Source: Modestobacter caceresii (lineage in GTDB: Bacteria > Actinomycetota > Actinomycetes > Mycobacteriales > Geodermatophilaceae). Taken from it: 64,000 nt of DNA. The notes beneath the pieces are model-generated. The model made no database searches. It was not told the DNA's origin and saw only the letters and a list, made by a program, of their open reading frames with translations. Below are positions 15,719 through 25,179 of the stretch, piece by piece. The DNA lies in the NCBI RefSeq assembly GCF_000761485.1, contig NZ_JPMX01000075.1, positions 163,062 through 227,061 of the forward strand. Direction: 5' to 3'. The position numbers and the translations under genes were made by a program. Positions within the stretch are counted from its first letter, which is position 1. Each line of letters begins with the position of its first letter.

Positions 15719-18409
15719 TTAGGTCCAGCGGGGGTCGGCGGGGAGGCGAGGGTTGAGCAGGTGCGCCACCAGGGCGGTCCAGCCGGTCTGGTGGGTGGCG
15801 CCCAGGCCCTCACCGGTGTCGCCGTCGAAGAACTCGCTGAACGTCGGGTGCTCGCGCCACAGCGGTGAGTCGCTGGACTCGATCCGGTCGCCGTCGGCCG
15901 GGCGCTTGCCGTCCACCGGGCGGAACAGCCGGGTGAGGCTGTTGTCGATCAGGTCCGCGGCCTCCACCAGGGTGCACTGCGTGCCCGAGCCGGTGGGGAT
16001 CTCGATGGTGAACGAGTCGCCGTAGTGCCGGCCGAGGGTGCGCAGCTTGTCGGCCAGCAGCACGTTCACCGGGAACCACACCGGCCCACGCCAGTTCGAG
16101 TTCCCGCCGAACAGCCCGGTGCGCGACTCCCCCGGCTCGTACTCGATCGAGACGTCGCGGCCACCGACGTTGGCGAACACCTGGCCGGTCGACTTCGACA
16201 GCGACCGGATGCCGAACGGGGAGAGGAACTCCTCGGTGTCGAACATGCGCTGCAGGATCCGCTGCAGCCTCTCCTTGCCCACCAGCGAGAGCAGCAGCCT
16301 GCGGCCCTCCGGCGCCCGCCGGCTGCGCAGCGGGCCCATCAGCTCGGGCCGGCGCTTCTGCAGCCAGCGCACCCGCTCGGCGACGTCCGGCAACCGCTCG
16401 GCGACCCAGGCGGGGATCTCGGTGGCGCCCAGGATCGGCAGCAGCCCGACCATCGAGCGCACCCGCAGCGACTCCGTCGTCCCGTCCGGTGCGACCAGGA
16501 CGTCGTAGAAGAAGCCGTCGTCCTCGTGCCACAGCGACACCTCGTGCGAGCCGAAGGCGTTCATGGCCTCGGAGATCGCGAGGAAGTGCTCGAAGAACTT
16601 GGTGACGACGCCGTCCCACGCCCGGTCGAACTGTGACAGCTCGAGGGCGATCTTGAGCATCTGCTGGCAGTAGAACGCCATCCAGCTGGTCGCGTCCGAC
16701 TGCTCCAGCCGGTAGCCGGGCGGCAGCGGTGCGGACCGGTCGAACAGCGCGATGTTGTCCATCCCGAGGAACCCGCCCTCGAAGACGTTCGACCCGTCGG
16801 CGTCCTTGCGGTTGACCCACCAGGAGAAGTTCATCAGCAGCTTGGTGAACACCCGGATGAGGAACTGCTGGTCGCGGTAGCCGTCGAGCCGGTAGACGTG
16901 CCAGGCCGCCCAGGCGTGCACCGGCGGGTTGACGTCACCGAACGCCCACTCGTAGGCCGGCAGCTGCCCGTTGGGGTGCATCGCCCACTCGCGGCACATG
17001 AGCACGAGCTGTTCCTTGGCGAAGTCGGGGTCGACGTGCGCCAGCGGGAGCGTGTGGAAGGCGGTGTCCCACGCGGCGAACCACGGGTACTCCCACTCGT
17101 CGGGCATGGAGATCACGTCGGCGAGCGCGACGTGCCGCCAGCTGGTGTTGCGCTGGCCTCGTGCGCGCCGCGACGCGGGCGCCGGGACGTCGGGGTCGCC
17201 GTCCAGCCAGCGGGCGACGTCGAAGCGGTACAGCTGCTTGGTCCAGAGCAGGCCGGCGTAGGCGCGGCGGGCCACGTGCCGGTCGTCGTGGGAGAGCCCG
17301 GGGTGGATGACGCCGGCGTAGAACTCGTCGGCCTCGGCCTTCCGGAGGCCGAGGACCTCGTCGAACTGCGCACCGAACATCTGCTGCTCCGGCTGGGCCT
17401 GGGTCAGCCGGAGCTTCACGGTGACGGTCTCGCCGGGCTCGACGGCGTCCCACTGGTACCAGAACGCGGCCTTCGTGCCGGTCCGGTCGGGGTTCACCGC
17501 CGACTTGTCCTCGTGGACGACGCGGCGGTCGATGCCGTCCTTGGTGTACTCGCTGGCGTTGCTCTCGGCGCCGAAAAGGGCAACCGCGTTGGTCTCGTTG
17601 TCGCAGGTCAGGACGTCGGGGCTGCCGTCGGCGGCGAGCACCCAGCGACCGAGGTAGCCGTGCTCGGCGACGACCGCCGCGACCTCCTCGTCCTGGGCGG
17701 CGAGCGTGCGCTTGCGGTCGTCGAGGCCCCAGGACCAGGTGTTGCGGAACCAGACCTGCGGGAGCAGGTGCAGCGGTGCGGCCTCGGGGCCGTGGTTGGT
17801 GGCGCTGACGGTGATGCAGACGTCGTCCGGCGATGCCTTCGCGTACGTCATCTGGACGTCGAAGAAGCGGTCCTCGTCCAGGACGCCGGTGTCGGCGAGC
17901 TCGTACTCCCGCTCCAGCCGGGTGCGCTTCGCGTTCTCCTCACGGAGCTGTGCGTACGGGAACTCGGCCTGCGGGTAGCGGTAGAGCCACTGCATCCAGG
18001 AGTGCGTGGGCGTGCCGTCGGTGGGCCACCAGTGCTCCTTGGCGTCCTCACCGTGGTTGCCCTCGCCGTTGGTCAGGCCGAACAGCCGCTCCTTGAGGAC
18101 CGGGTCCTTGCCGTTCCACATCGCCACGGAGAAGTTGAGGAAGCCGTAGCGGTCGCAGATGCCACCCAGGCCGTCCTCGCCCCAGCGGTAGGTGCGGGCG
18201 ACGGCGTGGTCGAAGGTGAAGGACGCCCAGGCGTCGCCGTCGGCGGAGTAGTCCTCGCGGACGGTCCCCCACTGCCGGCCGGCCAGGTACGGCCCCCACA
18301 TCCGCCATGGAGCGCCCATGTCGGCCGACTCGGCCAGTCGCGCGTGCTCGGCGCTGCGAGGGGTCGGGGTGTCTTGGGGTTCAGGCGGCGCGGCAGACAC
18401 GACGACCAC
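15719..18409 (-). CDS. MGH1-like glycoside hydrolase (GH63-type glucosidase)
   Basis: An 896-residue cytosolic enzyme without signal peptide. The N-terminal part has [18 protein letters not shown] and GDGLGG-type loops; the C-terminal (alpha/alpha)6 domain carries [15 protein letters not shown], a catalytic-acid region, and [14 protein letters not shown], both characteristic of the MGH1-like/GH63 group. Relatives act on alpha-glucosides such as glucosylglycerate or mannosyl-oligosaccharides; the substrate here is unknown. GTG 18409 gives the longest form, GTG 18400 and the ATG at residue 31 are alternatives, and no strong ribosome site distinguishes them. Confidence 0.85.
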   Translation of the reverse strand: MVVVSAAPPEPQDTPTPRSAEHARLAESADMGAPWRMWGPYLAGRQWGTVREDYSADGDAWASFTFDHAVARTYRWGEDGLGGICDRYGFLNFSVAMWNGKDPVLKERLFGLTNGEGNHGEDAKEHWWPTDGTPTHSWMQWLYRYPQAEFPYAQLREENAKRTRLEREYELADTGVLDEDRFFDVQMTYAKASPDDVCITVSATNHGPEAAPLHLLPQVWFRNTWSWGLDDRKRTLAAQDEEVAAVVAEHGYLGRWVLAADGSPDVLTCDNETNAVALFGAESNASEYTKDGIDRRVVHEDKSAVNPDRTGTKAAFWYQWDAVEPGETVTVKLRLTQAQPEQQMFGAQFDEVLGLRKAEADEFYAGVIHPGLSHDDRHVARRAYAGLLWTKQLYRFDVARWLDGDPDVPAPASRRARGQRNTSWRHVALADVISMPDEWEYPWFAAWDTAFHTLPLAHVDPDFAKEQLVLMCREWAMHPNGQLPAYEWAFGDVNPPVHAWAAWHVYRLDGYRDQQFLIRVFTKLLMNFSWWVNRKDADGSNVFEGGFLGMDNIALFDRSAPLPPGYRLEQSDATSWMAFYCQQMLKIALELSQFDRAWDGVVTKFFEHFLAISEAMNAFGSHEVSLWHEDDGFFYDVLVAPDGTTESLRVRSMVGLLPILGATEIPAWVAERLPDVAERVRWLQKRRPELMGPLRSRRAPEGRRLLLSLVGKERLQRILQRMFDTEEFLSPFGIRSLSKSTGQVFANVGGRDVSIEYEPGESRTGLFGGNSNWRGPVWFPVNVLLADKLRTLGRHYGDSFTIEIPTGSGTQCTLVEAADLIDNSLTRLFRPVDGKRPADGDRIESSDSPLWREHPTFSEFFDGDTGEGLGATHQTGWTALVAHLLNPRLPADPRWT

Positions 18410-18508
18410 GGTCCCACGGCTGCGTTGCGTCCTCGTGTCGAACCGGGCCGTCCGAGACGAGACTCACCCGTGGCCGCCTCGCCCGTCGCGCCCGTACCGG
18501 CTGCCCCG

Positions 18509-19150
18509 TCAGGAGCCACCCAGGCCCGCCGCGCGGGCGCGCGCGACCGCAGCCGACCGGTCGGGCACCTGCAGCTTGGTGAGGACGGCGGAGACGTGGT
18601 TGCGCACCGTCTTGTCCGACAGCGCGAGCCGGGCGGCGATCCGCCCGGTCGACAGCCCGGCGGCCAGCAGGTCGAGCACCTCGCGCTCCCGGTCGGTGAG
18701 CTCCGGGAGCACCGACGCCCGACTGCCGGACCCGGTCAGTGCGTCGACCACCCGGCGGGCGACCGCCCCTCCGTAGACGGCGTCGCCGCCGGCCACCGCC
18801 AGCACCGCCCGCACGATCTCCTCCCGGTCGGCGCCCTTGAGCAGGTAGCCGCGGGCCCCGGCCCGCAGCGCCCCGAACAGCGACGCGTCGTCCTCGTGCA
18901 TGGTCAGCACCAGCACGCCCAGGGCGGGGTGCCGGCGGGACAGCTCGTCCACCGCGGCCGCGCCGGACACCCGCGGCATCGACAGGTCGGTGAGGACGAC
19001 GTCCGGCGTGCACCGCTCCACCTGGGCCAGCAGCTCCGCACCGTCGGCGGCCTCCCCCACGACCTCGACCTCCGGCGACGCGTCCAGCACGGCCCGCAGC
19101 CCGAAGCGGTACATCGGGTGGTCGTCGGCGAGGACGACGCGGACGGTCAC
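18509..19150 (-). CDS. NarL/LuxR-family response regulator
   Basis: A 213-residue two-component regulator. The receiver has ADDHPMYRFGLR (acidic pocket), VVLTDLSMP with phospho-acceptor Asp about 55, and GYLLKGADREE with the conserved Lys. The C-terminal LuxR HTH starts LTDREREVLDLLAAGLS and includes SDKTVRNHVSAVLTKLQV. ATG 19150 overlaps the stop of the upstream histidine kinase by 4 bp, so the two are a cognate pair. Likely targets are the divergent membrane-protein and secreted-protein genes, as an inference from position. Confidence 0.93.
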   Translation of the reverse strand: MTVRVVLADDHPMYRFGLRAVLDASPEVEVVGEAADGAELLAQVERCTPDVVLTDLSMPRVSGAAAVDELSRRHPALGVLVLTMHEDDASLFGALRAGARGYLLKGADREEIVRAVLAVAGGDAVYGGAVARRVVDALTGSGSRASVLPELTDREREVLDLLAAGLSTGRIAARLALSDKTVRNHVSAVLTKLQVPDRSAAVARARAAGLGGS

Positions 19151-21102
19151 CGGGACACCTCCAGCGGCAGGCCGGCGACCACCCGGGTACCGGACGGGCC
19201 GCTGGTCACGGTCAGGTCCCCGCCCACCGCCTGCGCCCGGGTGCGCATCGAGTCCAGCCCCACGCCGTCACACCGTGCCGGGTCGGCCGGCCCGAAACCG
19301 GCGCCGTCGTCGGCGACCGCGACCTCCAGGTGGCCGTCCCGGGCCCGCAGGCCCAGCTCGGCCGACCGGGCGCGGGAGTGCCGGGCCACGTTGGTCAGCG
19401 CCTCCTGCGCGATGCGGTAGGCCGCCGTCTCGACGTCGGGCCGCAGCGGCGGCAGCTCCTCGGCGGTGACCCGCACCGGCACGGTGGAGCTGAGGGCGGC
19501 CGCGTGCCGCTGGAGGGCGGCCACCAGGCCGACGGCGTCCAGCGGCGCCGGTCGCAGCCCGTCCAGGATCCGCCGCACCTCGCCGACGGCGGCGTCGACC
19601 TCGTCCTTCAGCCGGGCGAGCAGCGCCGCCGACCCGGGATCGGCCCGGTCGCCCAGCTGGGCCTGCACCGCCTGCACGGCGAGCCCGATGCCGGCCAGGG
19701 TCGGGCCCAGTCCGTCGTGCAGGTCGCGGCGGATGCGGTCGCGCTCGGTCTGCGTCGCCGACAGCACCCGGACGCGCTCCTGCTCGAGTGCCCCGGTGAG
19801 CTCCAGGGCCCGGACCACGACGGCCACCTGCGGGGCGAGCACGGCCAGCAGCTGCCGGTCGGCGGAGGTGAACGGCTCACCAGGGGTGCGCTGCGCGACG
19901 ACCAGCGTGCCGACGTCCTGCCCGCCGACCCGTAGCGGGACCGGCACCGCACCCTCGGCTGCCGGCGCCGTCCCGGGTGGGACGACGCGGGCCGCCGGGG
20001 ACCGCAGCGCCGCGGTGACGGTGTCCAGGACCGCGGGCAGCAGGTCGCCCTCCGGAGCGCTGGCCACCCGGTCGCCCAGCTCGGTCACCGCCGCCACCGG
20101 ATCGCGACGCCGGCCGTAGACGAACCGGTCGGCGGCGGCCTGCAGGCGGGCGCGCCCGGGGCTCAGCGCCACGGCGAGGAGTGCGGCGGCGACGGCGCCG
20201 GTGACCGGCGAGAGGGTGCGCCCGAACGCGGCGGCCGCCGCTGCGGCAAGGGACAGGTAGAGCAGGACGACGGCGCCGGTGAGGGCGAGGTACACCAGCG
20301 CCCGGCTGACGACGATACCGAGCAGCCGGTAGAAGACCACGCCGACCAGCACCGACCCGGGCACCATCCACGCCAGCCCCGCGAACAGCCAGTTGGGCAC
20401 CGGCACCACGAACACGACGACCATCAGCGGCAGGACGACGACGGTCAGCCAGGCGAGCTGCTGCCGCTCCACCCCGCGGGCGCGGACCAGCCGCACCGCC
20501 GTCCCGGCCCAGATGACCAGGGCCCCACCGAGCACGGCTGCGGCGGCGGCGGCCAGCGCCGCCGTCGTCCACGCGGAGGGTGGCAGCGAGACGGGGGCCG
20601 GCCGGGAGCGGACGACGTCGTCGTAGGACTCCGGGTCGAGGGTGCTGAGCGCAGTGAGGACGGCGAGGCCGGCCGCGACGGCGCCGACCGGCCACCGCCA
20701 CCACCGGGCCGGCAGCCGCCCCGACGGGTAGATCGCCACGAGCACCGTGGCGGGCAGCACGAGGGACGGCAGCCAGGCCATCGCGCCGACCTGGGCGACC
20801 ACGTGGGCGAGCGGCCAGTCCGGCTCGGCGACGTCGACGCCGTACCCGCCGTAGGCGTTGCTCCCGACGCTGAGCGTCTGCAGGACGCCGACGGACACCA
20901 GCAGCCAGCCGATGGAGTTGCGCGGACGGAGGTGCACCAGCAGCGCGCCGACCGCGGCGCAGCCCACCGCGTACACGCCTCCCGACACCGAGACGCCCAG
21001 CCGTGGTGCCCTCGCGTCGACCCAGGCGGCCAGCACCGCTGCTCCCGCGCACAGGACCACGGCCGCGACCGCGGAGCCGGTGGTTCTCGCGCGGGACCTC
21101 AT
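19147..21102 (-). CDS. Membrane sensor histidine kinase (HisKA_3 type)
   Basis: A 651-residue kinase with about ten hydrophobic segments in the first 330 residues, a GAF-like region (about 370-470), the HisKA_3 box RDRIRRDLHDGLGPTLAGI with the phosphorylated His, and a HATPase_c domain with VADDGAGFGP and GVGLDSMRTRA. The large membrane half suggests sensing of an envelope signal. ATG 21102 is chosen because the hydrophobic domain starts there; the frame upstream to 21246 is Arg/Pro-rich filler. The response regulator gene overlaps its stop. Confidence 0.92.
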   Translation of the reverse strand: MRSRARTTGSAVAAVVLCAGAAVLAAWVDARAPRLGVSVSGGVYAVGCAAVGALLVHLRPRNSIGWLLVSVGVLQTLSVGSNAYGGYGVDVAEPDWPLAHVVAQVGAMAWLPSLVLPATVLVAIYPSGRLPARWWRWPVGAVAAGLAVLTALSTLDPESYDDVVRSRPAPVSLPPSAWTTAALAAAAAAVLGGALVIWAGTAVRLVRARGVERQQLAWLTVVVLPLMVVVFVVPVPNWLFAGLAWMVPGSVLVGVVFYRLLGIVVSRALVYLALTGAVVLLYLSLAAAAAAAFGRTLSPVTGAVAAALLAVALSPGRARLQAAADRFVYGRRRDPVAAVTELGDRVASAPEGDLLPAVLDTVTAALRSPAARVVPPGTAPAAEGAVPVPLRVGGQDVGTLVVAQRTPGEPFTSADRQLLAVLAPQVAVVVRALELTGALEQERVRVLSATQTERDRIRRDLHDGLGPTLAGIGLAVQAVQAQLGDRADPGSAALLARLKDEVDAAVGEVRRILDGLRPAPLDAVGLVAALQRHAAALSSTVPVRVTAEELPPLRPDVETAAYRIAQEALTNVARHSRARSAELGLRARDGHLEVAVADDGAGFGPADPARCDGVGLDSMRTRAQAVGGDLTVTSGPSGTRVVAGLPLEVSR

Positions 21103-21266
21103 CCCGTGAGTGTGGCCCCGGCGGCGTCCCGGACGGGGATCCTCGTCTCCCGGTCGGACCGGGACGTCCTCCCGGCCCGACCGGGTCGTCGCGCTCATCC
21201 GGCGGGTCGGCGCAGGCGGCCACCGTGGTCGACGTCCGTTCCCCACCCGGCACCCGGAGGACCACC

Positions 21267-21754
21267 ATGACCACCCTCAGCCCCACTGCCCACCGCCGAG
21301 CCCTGCCGGCACCGGACGGCTGGACCGCCGCCGGCGCGGGCGTCGCCCTCGTCTGCGTGCTGGTGGGCACGTACGTACAGACACCGTGGAAGTCCGCCCC
21401 GCCGAGTGGGGGATCGACTTCAGCGGCAACGGCGGCAACGGCGGCTGGGGCGGCCTGGCCCTGCTCATCGCGTTCGTCGCCGTCGCGGGCGTCCTCGTCG
21501 GTCTGGCCACTGCGCGGGCCCGCGCCGTCGCGCCGGAGCGGACCGCCCGGCGCGCACTGCTGCTGGCCGGCCTCGGCGTCGTCACGATCGTCGTCTTCTG
21601 GACCGGGCTGCCGCCGGTGCTCGCCGGCGGGGCGGCCGGGCTCGCGGTCTCGGCCCAACGTCGGCTCGGCCGGCTGCCCGCCTCCGCGGCCGCCGCCCCC
21701 GTCCTCGCCGTCCTCATCGGGGTCGGCGCGCTCTACCTCGCGTTCACCGGTTGA
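21267..21754 (+). pseudogene. Small membrane protein gene broken by a frameshift
   Basis: The frame opened by ATG 21267 (after CGGAGGACC) encodes MTTLSPTAHRRALPAPDGWT and a membrane helix up to CVLVGTYV near 21378. The reading then makes sense only one frame over: DTVEVRPAEWGIDFSG, a Gly-rich loop and two or three membrane helices (GLALLIAFVAVAGVLVG; GVVTIVVFW), ending at 21754. One base is missing (or two are extra) around the GTACGTAC tandem at 21371-21378. It is either a recent mutation or a sequencing error. The family is unknown. It is divergent from the two-component system and followed by a secreted-protein gene. Confidence 0.7.
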
Positions 21755-21780
21755 TCCCCGCTCCCCGAAGGAGACGTGCC

Positions 21781-22260
21781 ATGTCCCGAACCGTGTCCCG
21801 CCCCGCCGCCATCGGCGCCGCCGGGGTGGTGCTCGTCGCCGGCTCGCTGCTCACCGTCGTGCCGGCCGCAGCCGGCGACCAGCCGCTGCGGCTGTCCACG
21901 GAGGTCGTCCGGAACACCGACCTCGACCTCGGCGACCCCGGGCCGAGCGCGGGTGACACCCAGGTGTTCCTCGACGACGTCCGGCGTGACGGGCGGTCGA
22001 TCGGCAGCTCGGCCGGCAGCTGCACGCTGGCCGAGTTCACCGAGACCCGGCTGGTCGGCCACTGCGCGGCCACGCTGACGCTGCCGAAGGGCACGATCAC
22101 CGTGCAGGGCGCCTTCGACGAGAACCCGAGCCAGGGGCCGACCGGCTACGTCTGGGCGGTGACCGGAGGCACCGGCCGGTACGCCGACGCCGGCGGCGAG
22201 GTGCGCGGCACCTTCCGACCGGACACCGACATCGTCGACCTGGAGATCCACGTCCGCTGA
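21781..22260 (+). CDS. Secreted allene-oxide-cyclase-like barrel protein
   Basis: A 159-residue exported protein. The signal peptide (GAAGVVLVAGSLLTVVPAAA) ends around residue 33. The mature part matches the allene oxide cyclase/dirigent-like barrel family: LGDPGPSAGDTQVFLDD, GSCTLAEF, ATLTLPKGTITVQGAF and VTGGTGRYADAGGEV with the final IVDLEIHV strand. Bacterial members have no established activity. ATG 21781 has GAAGGAGACG upstream. It lies 26 bp after the broken membrane gene, probably on the same transcript, and is closed by a strong hairpin. Confidence 0.82.
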   Translation: MSRTVSRPAAIGAAGVVLVAGSLLTVVPAAAGDQPLRLSTEVVRNTDLDLGDPGPSAGDTQVFLDDVRRDGRSIGSSAGSCTLAEFTETRLVGHCAATLTLPKGTITVQGAFDENPSQGPTGYVWAVTGGTGRYADAGGEVRGTFRPDTDIVDLEIHVR

Positions 22261-22267
22261 TCCGTGC

Positions 22268-22301
22268 CCGGGGTGCCGACACCGTCGCGTCGGCACCCCG
22301 G
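22268..22301 (+). terminator. Rho-independent-like hairpin after the barrel gene
   Basis: CCGGGGTGCCGAC and GTCGGCACCCCGG form a 13-bp perfect stem with an 8-base loop, starting 8 bp after the stop codon. Confidence 0.78.
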
Positions 22302-22400
22302 CTGCGCGATGGACCAGGCGACCGAGAGCCGCACGCTGCGCGCTCGCGCCGTCGTCGTCCCCGCGGACTCAGCAGATCGGACGACGCTGGACCGGTGCGG

Positions 22401-22832
22401 TCACGCCCGCGGCGCCGGGATCACGGCGTCGATGCCGTTGGCCAGCGCCCCGGCTGCCTGCTGATCGTCCAGCGTGTGCACGACCGCATCGTGCCGGGCG
22501 GCCACGGCCAGGTGCAGGGCATCCGCGGCGCGCAGCGGGGGCACCGGCCGGGCCGACAACCGGGCCGCGACGCGGAAGTCGGCCCGATGGACGCCGAGGA
22601 CCTCGACGTTCTCGTCGATCAACCGCGCGAGCGCACGGTCGGCGACCGACCGCTCGACATCGGTCAGGTGCCCGGAGCGCTGCTTGATCGACAGCGCCGA
22701 CGCGGCCTCGGTCACCGCCCAGTCAGACGTACCCAAGACGTCGGGCACGCCCTCGGCCCAGGCGCGCACCCTCGCGCTGCGCGGCTCGGCGGTGACCAGA
22801 GCGATGAGCACGCTGGTGTCGAGGTAGAGCAT
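22401..22832 (-). CDS. vapC: VapC-type PIN-domain toxin
   Basis: A 143-residue PIN-domain ribonuclease. The acidic metal-binding residues are in place: D5 in YLDTSVL, E42 in VTEAASAL, D104 in RAADALHLA and D122 in HTLDDQQ. Such toxins cut tRNA or rRNA when freed from the antitoxin. ATG 22832 shares its A with the final base of the antitoxin TGA, so the pair is translationally coupled, antitoxin first. Confidence 0.93.
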   Translation of the reverse strand: MLYLDTSVLIALVTAEPRSARVRAWAEGVPDVLGTSDWAVTEAASALSIKQRSGHLTDVERSVADRALARLIDENVEVLGVHRADFRVAARLSARPVPPLRAADALHLAVAARHDAVVHTLDDQQAAGALANGIDAVIPAPRA

Positions 22833-23101
22833 CAGTACCGCTCGTCTCGCATCCCGCGGACCAGGTCACCGGAGTCGACCTGGTCGTAGGAGATCTTCGC
22901 CGTCTCCTCAGCGAGCCAGCTCAGGTCACGCGTCCCCGCGCGGGGTGCCCGAGGGTGCGGCGTGAGCTCGGCAACCGGCTGGCCTCGCCGGGTGATGACG
23001 ACGGTCTCCCCCGCCTCTGCCGCGTCGAGGAGCTCACTGAAGCGGGAGCGGGCCTCGGCCACGCTCACGGTGTGCGACGGACGATCAGCCGATCCGGTCA
23101 T
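22832..23101 (-). CDS. Phd/YefM-type antitoxin of the VapC pair
   Basis: An 89-residue antitoxin. The N-terminal Phd/YefM fold is seen as TVSVAEARSRFSELLDAAEAGETVVIT followed by RRGQPVAELTP (written here in parts), and the C-terminal arm (LSWLAEETAKISYDQ) would wrap the toxin. ATG 23101 follows GGGAGGCGAC. A TGTACA-N7-TGTACA site 12 bp upstream is the likely operator for autorepression. Confidence 0.92.
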   Translation of the reverse strand: MTGSADRPSHTVSVAEARSRFSELLDAAEAGETVVITRRGQPVAELTPHPRAPRAGTRDLSWLAEETAKISYDQVDSGDLVRGMRDERY

Positions 23102-23113
23102 GTCGCCTCCCGA

Positions 23114-23132
23114 TGTACACCTGCGCTGTACA
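23114..23132 (-). promoter_or_regulatory. Operator candidate of the VapBC-type operon
   Basis: Two copies of the palindromic hexamer TGTACA, 13 bp centre to centre, lie 12 bp upstream of the antitoxin start. Each is self-complementary, so the whole is both a direct and an inverted repeat, suited to a dimer of Phd-type dimers. Confidence 0.55.
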
Positions 23133-23202
23133 GAAGCTAGGTGCTCACCGGGGCTGTCGGCAAGCCCCCGGGCGTCGTCGTCCCGCTGGCGCGCCGCTCC
23201 CG

Positions 23203-24972
23203 TCAGGCGGGGCGGGCGACCTGCAGGAGGAGGTGGTCGGCGTGGCCGGCACGGAGGCCGGCGAGCAGGTCGGGCAGCGGGACCGGCCGGCCGTAGCGCC
23301 AGCCCTGCGCGAACGTGCACCCCATCGCGCGGACCGCGGCCTCCTGCTCGGCGGTCTCCACCCCCTCCGCGACCACGTCGAGGCCCAGGCCCCGGCACAT
23401 CGTCACCAGGCTCTGCAGCATCTGCGCCCGGCGCGGTGAGGAGCTGACGGTCTCGACGAACGAGCGGTCGAGCTTGAGGACGTCGGCCGGCAGCGTGTCC
23501 AGCCGGCTGAGCGAGGAGTAGCCGGTGCCGAAGTCGTCGATGGACACCACCACCCCCACGGCGCGCAGGGCGTGCAGCGTCGCGACGGCAGCCGGCGACT
23601 CGCCCTCCAGCATGCTCTCGATGACCTCGAGCGCGAGGTGCCGCGCGGGGAACCCGGTCGCGGCGAGCACGTCCTGCACCCGCTGTGCGCAGCCCGGGTC
23701 GTTGAGCTCGCGGCCGGAGACGTTGACGCCCAGGGTGACCTGTTCTCCGGCCCGGGTGCGGACACCGGCCAGCGCGGCGCAGGCGGTCTGCAGCACGTGC
23801 GCCCCGAGGGCGAAGACCAGCCCGCTCTGCTCGGCGACGGCGACGAACTCCTCCGGCGGCACCGGGCCGCGTTCGGGATGGGTCCAGCGGGCCAGCGCCT
23901 CGACCCCGACGACGACGCCGTCCGGCAGGGCGACGATCGGCTGGTAGTGCACCGCCACCTCACCCGCGGCGAGCGCGGCCGCGAGGTCGCGGGCGAGCGC
24001 CGAGCCGTTGCCGCCCTCGAGCTCGCACCGGCCGCGGCCGGCGGCCTTGGCGTCGTACAGCGCGCGGTCGGCCCGGCGCATCAGCTCGGCGGCGCCCTCG
24101 CCAGGGCGGTGCTCGGCGACACCGCAGGAGATCCCGATCTCCGGGTGCTCCTCGGCGATCCGGCGCACCAGGTTCAGCGCCTCGTCACCACCGACGCCGG
24201 GCAGCAGCAGGGCGAACTCGTCGCCACCGTGCCGGGCGAAGACGGCGGACGGCGGCAGTTCCCGGCGCCACACGTCGGCGATCCGGCAGAGCACCCGGTC
24301 ACCGGCCTCGTGCCCGGCGGTGTCGTTGATCTGCTTGAAGTGGTCGAGGTCGATCAGGGCGGCCGAGAGCGCCTCACCGGTGCGGGAGGACGCGGTGCGC
24401 AGCTCGTGCAGGGCGTCGTCGAAGCCGCGGCGGTTGGCCAGCCCGGTGAGCGGGTCGCGGCTCGCGCTCGACGCCCGGATGACCAGGCCGCGGACGACGG
24501 TGCCGAGCGCGACGATGATCGCGTCCAGCCCCAGCGCGATCGACGCCGGGACGTCGCCCTGGGCGAGCAGTGCGGCGGTCACCGCACTGATCCCGAACGC
24601 CATGTGCAGCCAGGCGAGCGGGAGGCTGAAGAAGAAGCAGGCGTCGACGGCGACGAAGGCCATGATCGAGGCCGCGGCCATCGCGGTGGCGGCGTCCGGG
24701 CTGACCGTCACCGCGACGGCGACCAGCCCGGCGGCCGACGCGACCGGCCAGTGGAACACCCGGCGCGGCCAGTGCGGGCCCCAGCGGAACGCCACGGCGC
24801 CGCACGCCAGGACGACGATGGCCAGGCCGAAGATGGCCCAGCGTCCCTCGGGGCCGGCGTCCGGACCGAAGACGGCGAGCATCCCGGCGACCCCGGCCGC
24901 GACGTAGAAGGTCGCGAGGACGCGCGCCATCATCCGGGGTGTCGCCACCGCAGGCGCCGTCGACCAGGTCAC
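23203..24972 (-). CDS. Membrane-bound bifunctional GGDEF-EAL c-di-GMP enzyme
   Basis: A 589-residue protein with about six membrane helices (residues 20-165), then a GGDEF domain and an EAL domain. The cyclase site is intact (FARHGGDEFALLL) but no RxxD inhibitory site precedes it. The phosphodiesterase site also looks intact: EALARW, NVSGREL, LEVIES, IDDFGTGYSSL, LKLDRSFV and VAEGVET. Both synthesis and hydrolysis of c-di-GMP are therefore possible, with net activity set by the membrane sensor. GTG 24972 gives the full N-terminus; an ATG at 24933 is an alternative. It is not in an operon. Its 3' end faces the antitoxin promoter across 101 bp. Confidence 0.92.
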   Translation of the reverse strand: MTWSTAPAVATPRMMARVLATFYVAAGVAGMLAVFGPDAGPEGRWAIFGLAIVVLACGAVAFRWGPHWPRRVFHWPVASAAGLVAVAVTVSPDAATAMAAASIMAFVAVDACFFFSLPLAWLHMAFGISAVTAALLAQGDVPASIALGLDAIIVALGTVVRGLVIRASSASRDPLTGLANRRGFDDALHELRTASSRTGEALSAALIDLDHFKQINDTAGHEAGDRVLCRIADVWRRELPPSAVFARHGGDEFALLLPGVGGDEALNLVRRIAEEHPEIGISCGVAEHRPGEGAAELMRRADRALYDAKAAGRGRCELEGGNGSALARDLAAALAAGEVAVHYQPIVALPDGVVVGVEALARWTHPERGPVPPEEFVAVAEQSGLVFALGAHVLQTACAALAGVRTRAGEQVTLGVNVSGRELNDPGCAQRVQDVLAATGFPARHLALEVIESMLEGESPAAVATLHALRAVGVVVSIDDFGTGYSSLSRLDTLPADVLKLDRSFVETVSSSPRRAQMLQSLVTMCRGLGLDVVAEGVETAEQEAAVRAMGCTFAQGWRYGRPVPLPDLLAGLRAGHADHLLLQVARPA

Positions 24973-25179
24973 CAGGTTGTGGTCGGTCCGGTGGTGGGCG
25001 CAGTTGACCTTGCGGGCGGGACTGGCCGGTTCCGCTACCTCTGCGGGGTGAGGCGCGCCCGTCGGCCGGGACGCCGGTCACCCTGGGCACGGCGGAGCGA
25101 TCCGGACTCATGGTGCAGGCACAGGTACGGCCTCTACCGTGGGCCGCGGTCGATCCGACGACGGGAGGGGCGCGGCAGG

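Noticed and set aside
16898-19420. 840-residue plus-strand frame across the glycosidase and response regulator genes
   Set aside because: It spans two genes with clear domains on the other strand and has no ribosome site or homology.
21267-21754. Programmed ribosomal frameshift in the membrane protein gene
   Set aside because: No slippery heptamer or stimulatory structure is evident at the switch. A simple indel at the GTACGTAC tandem explains it better, so it is listed as a frameshifted gene.
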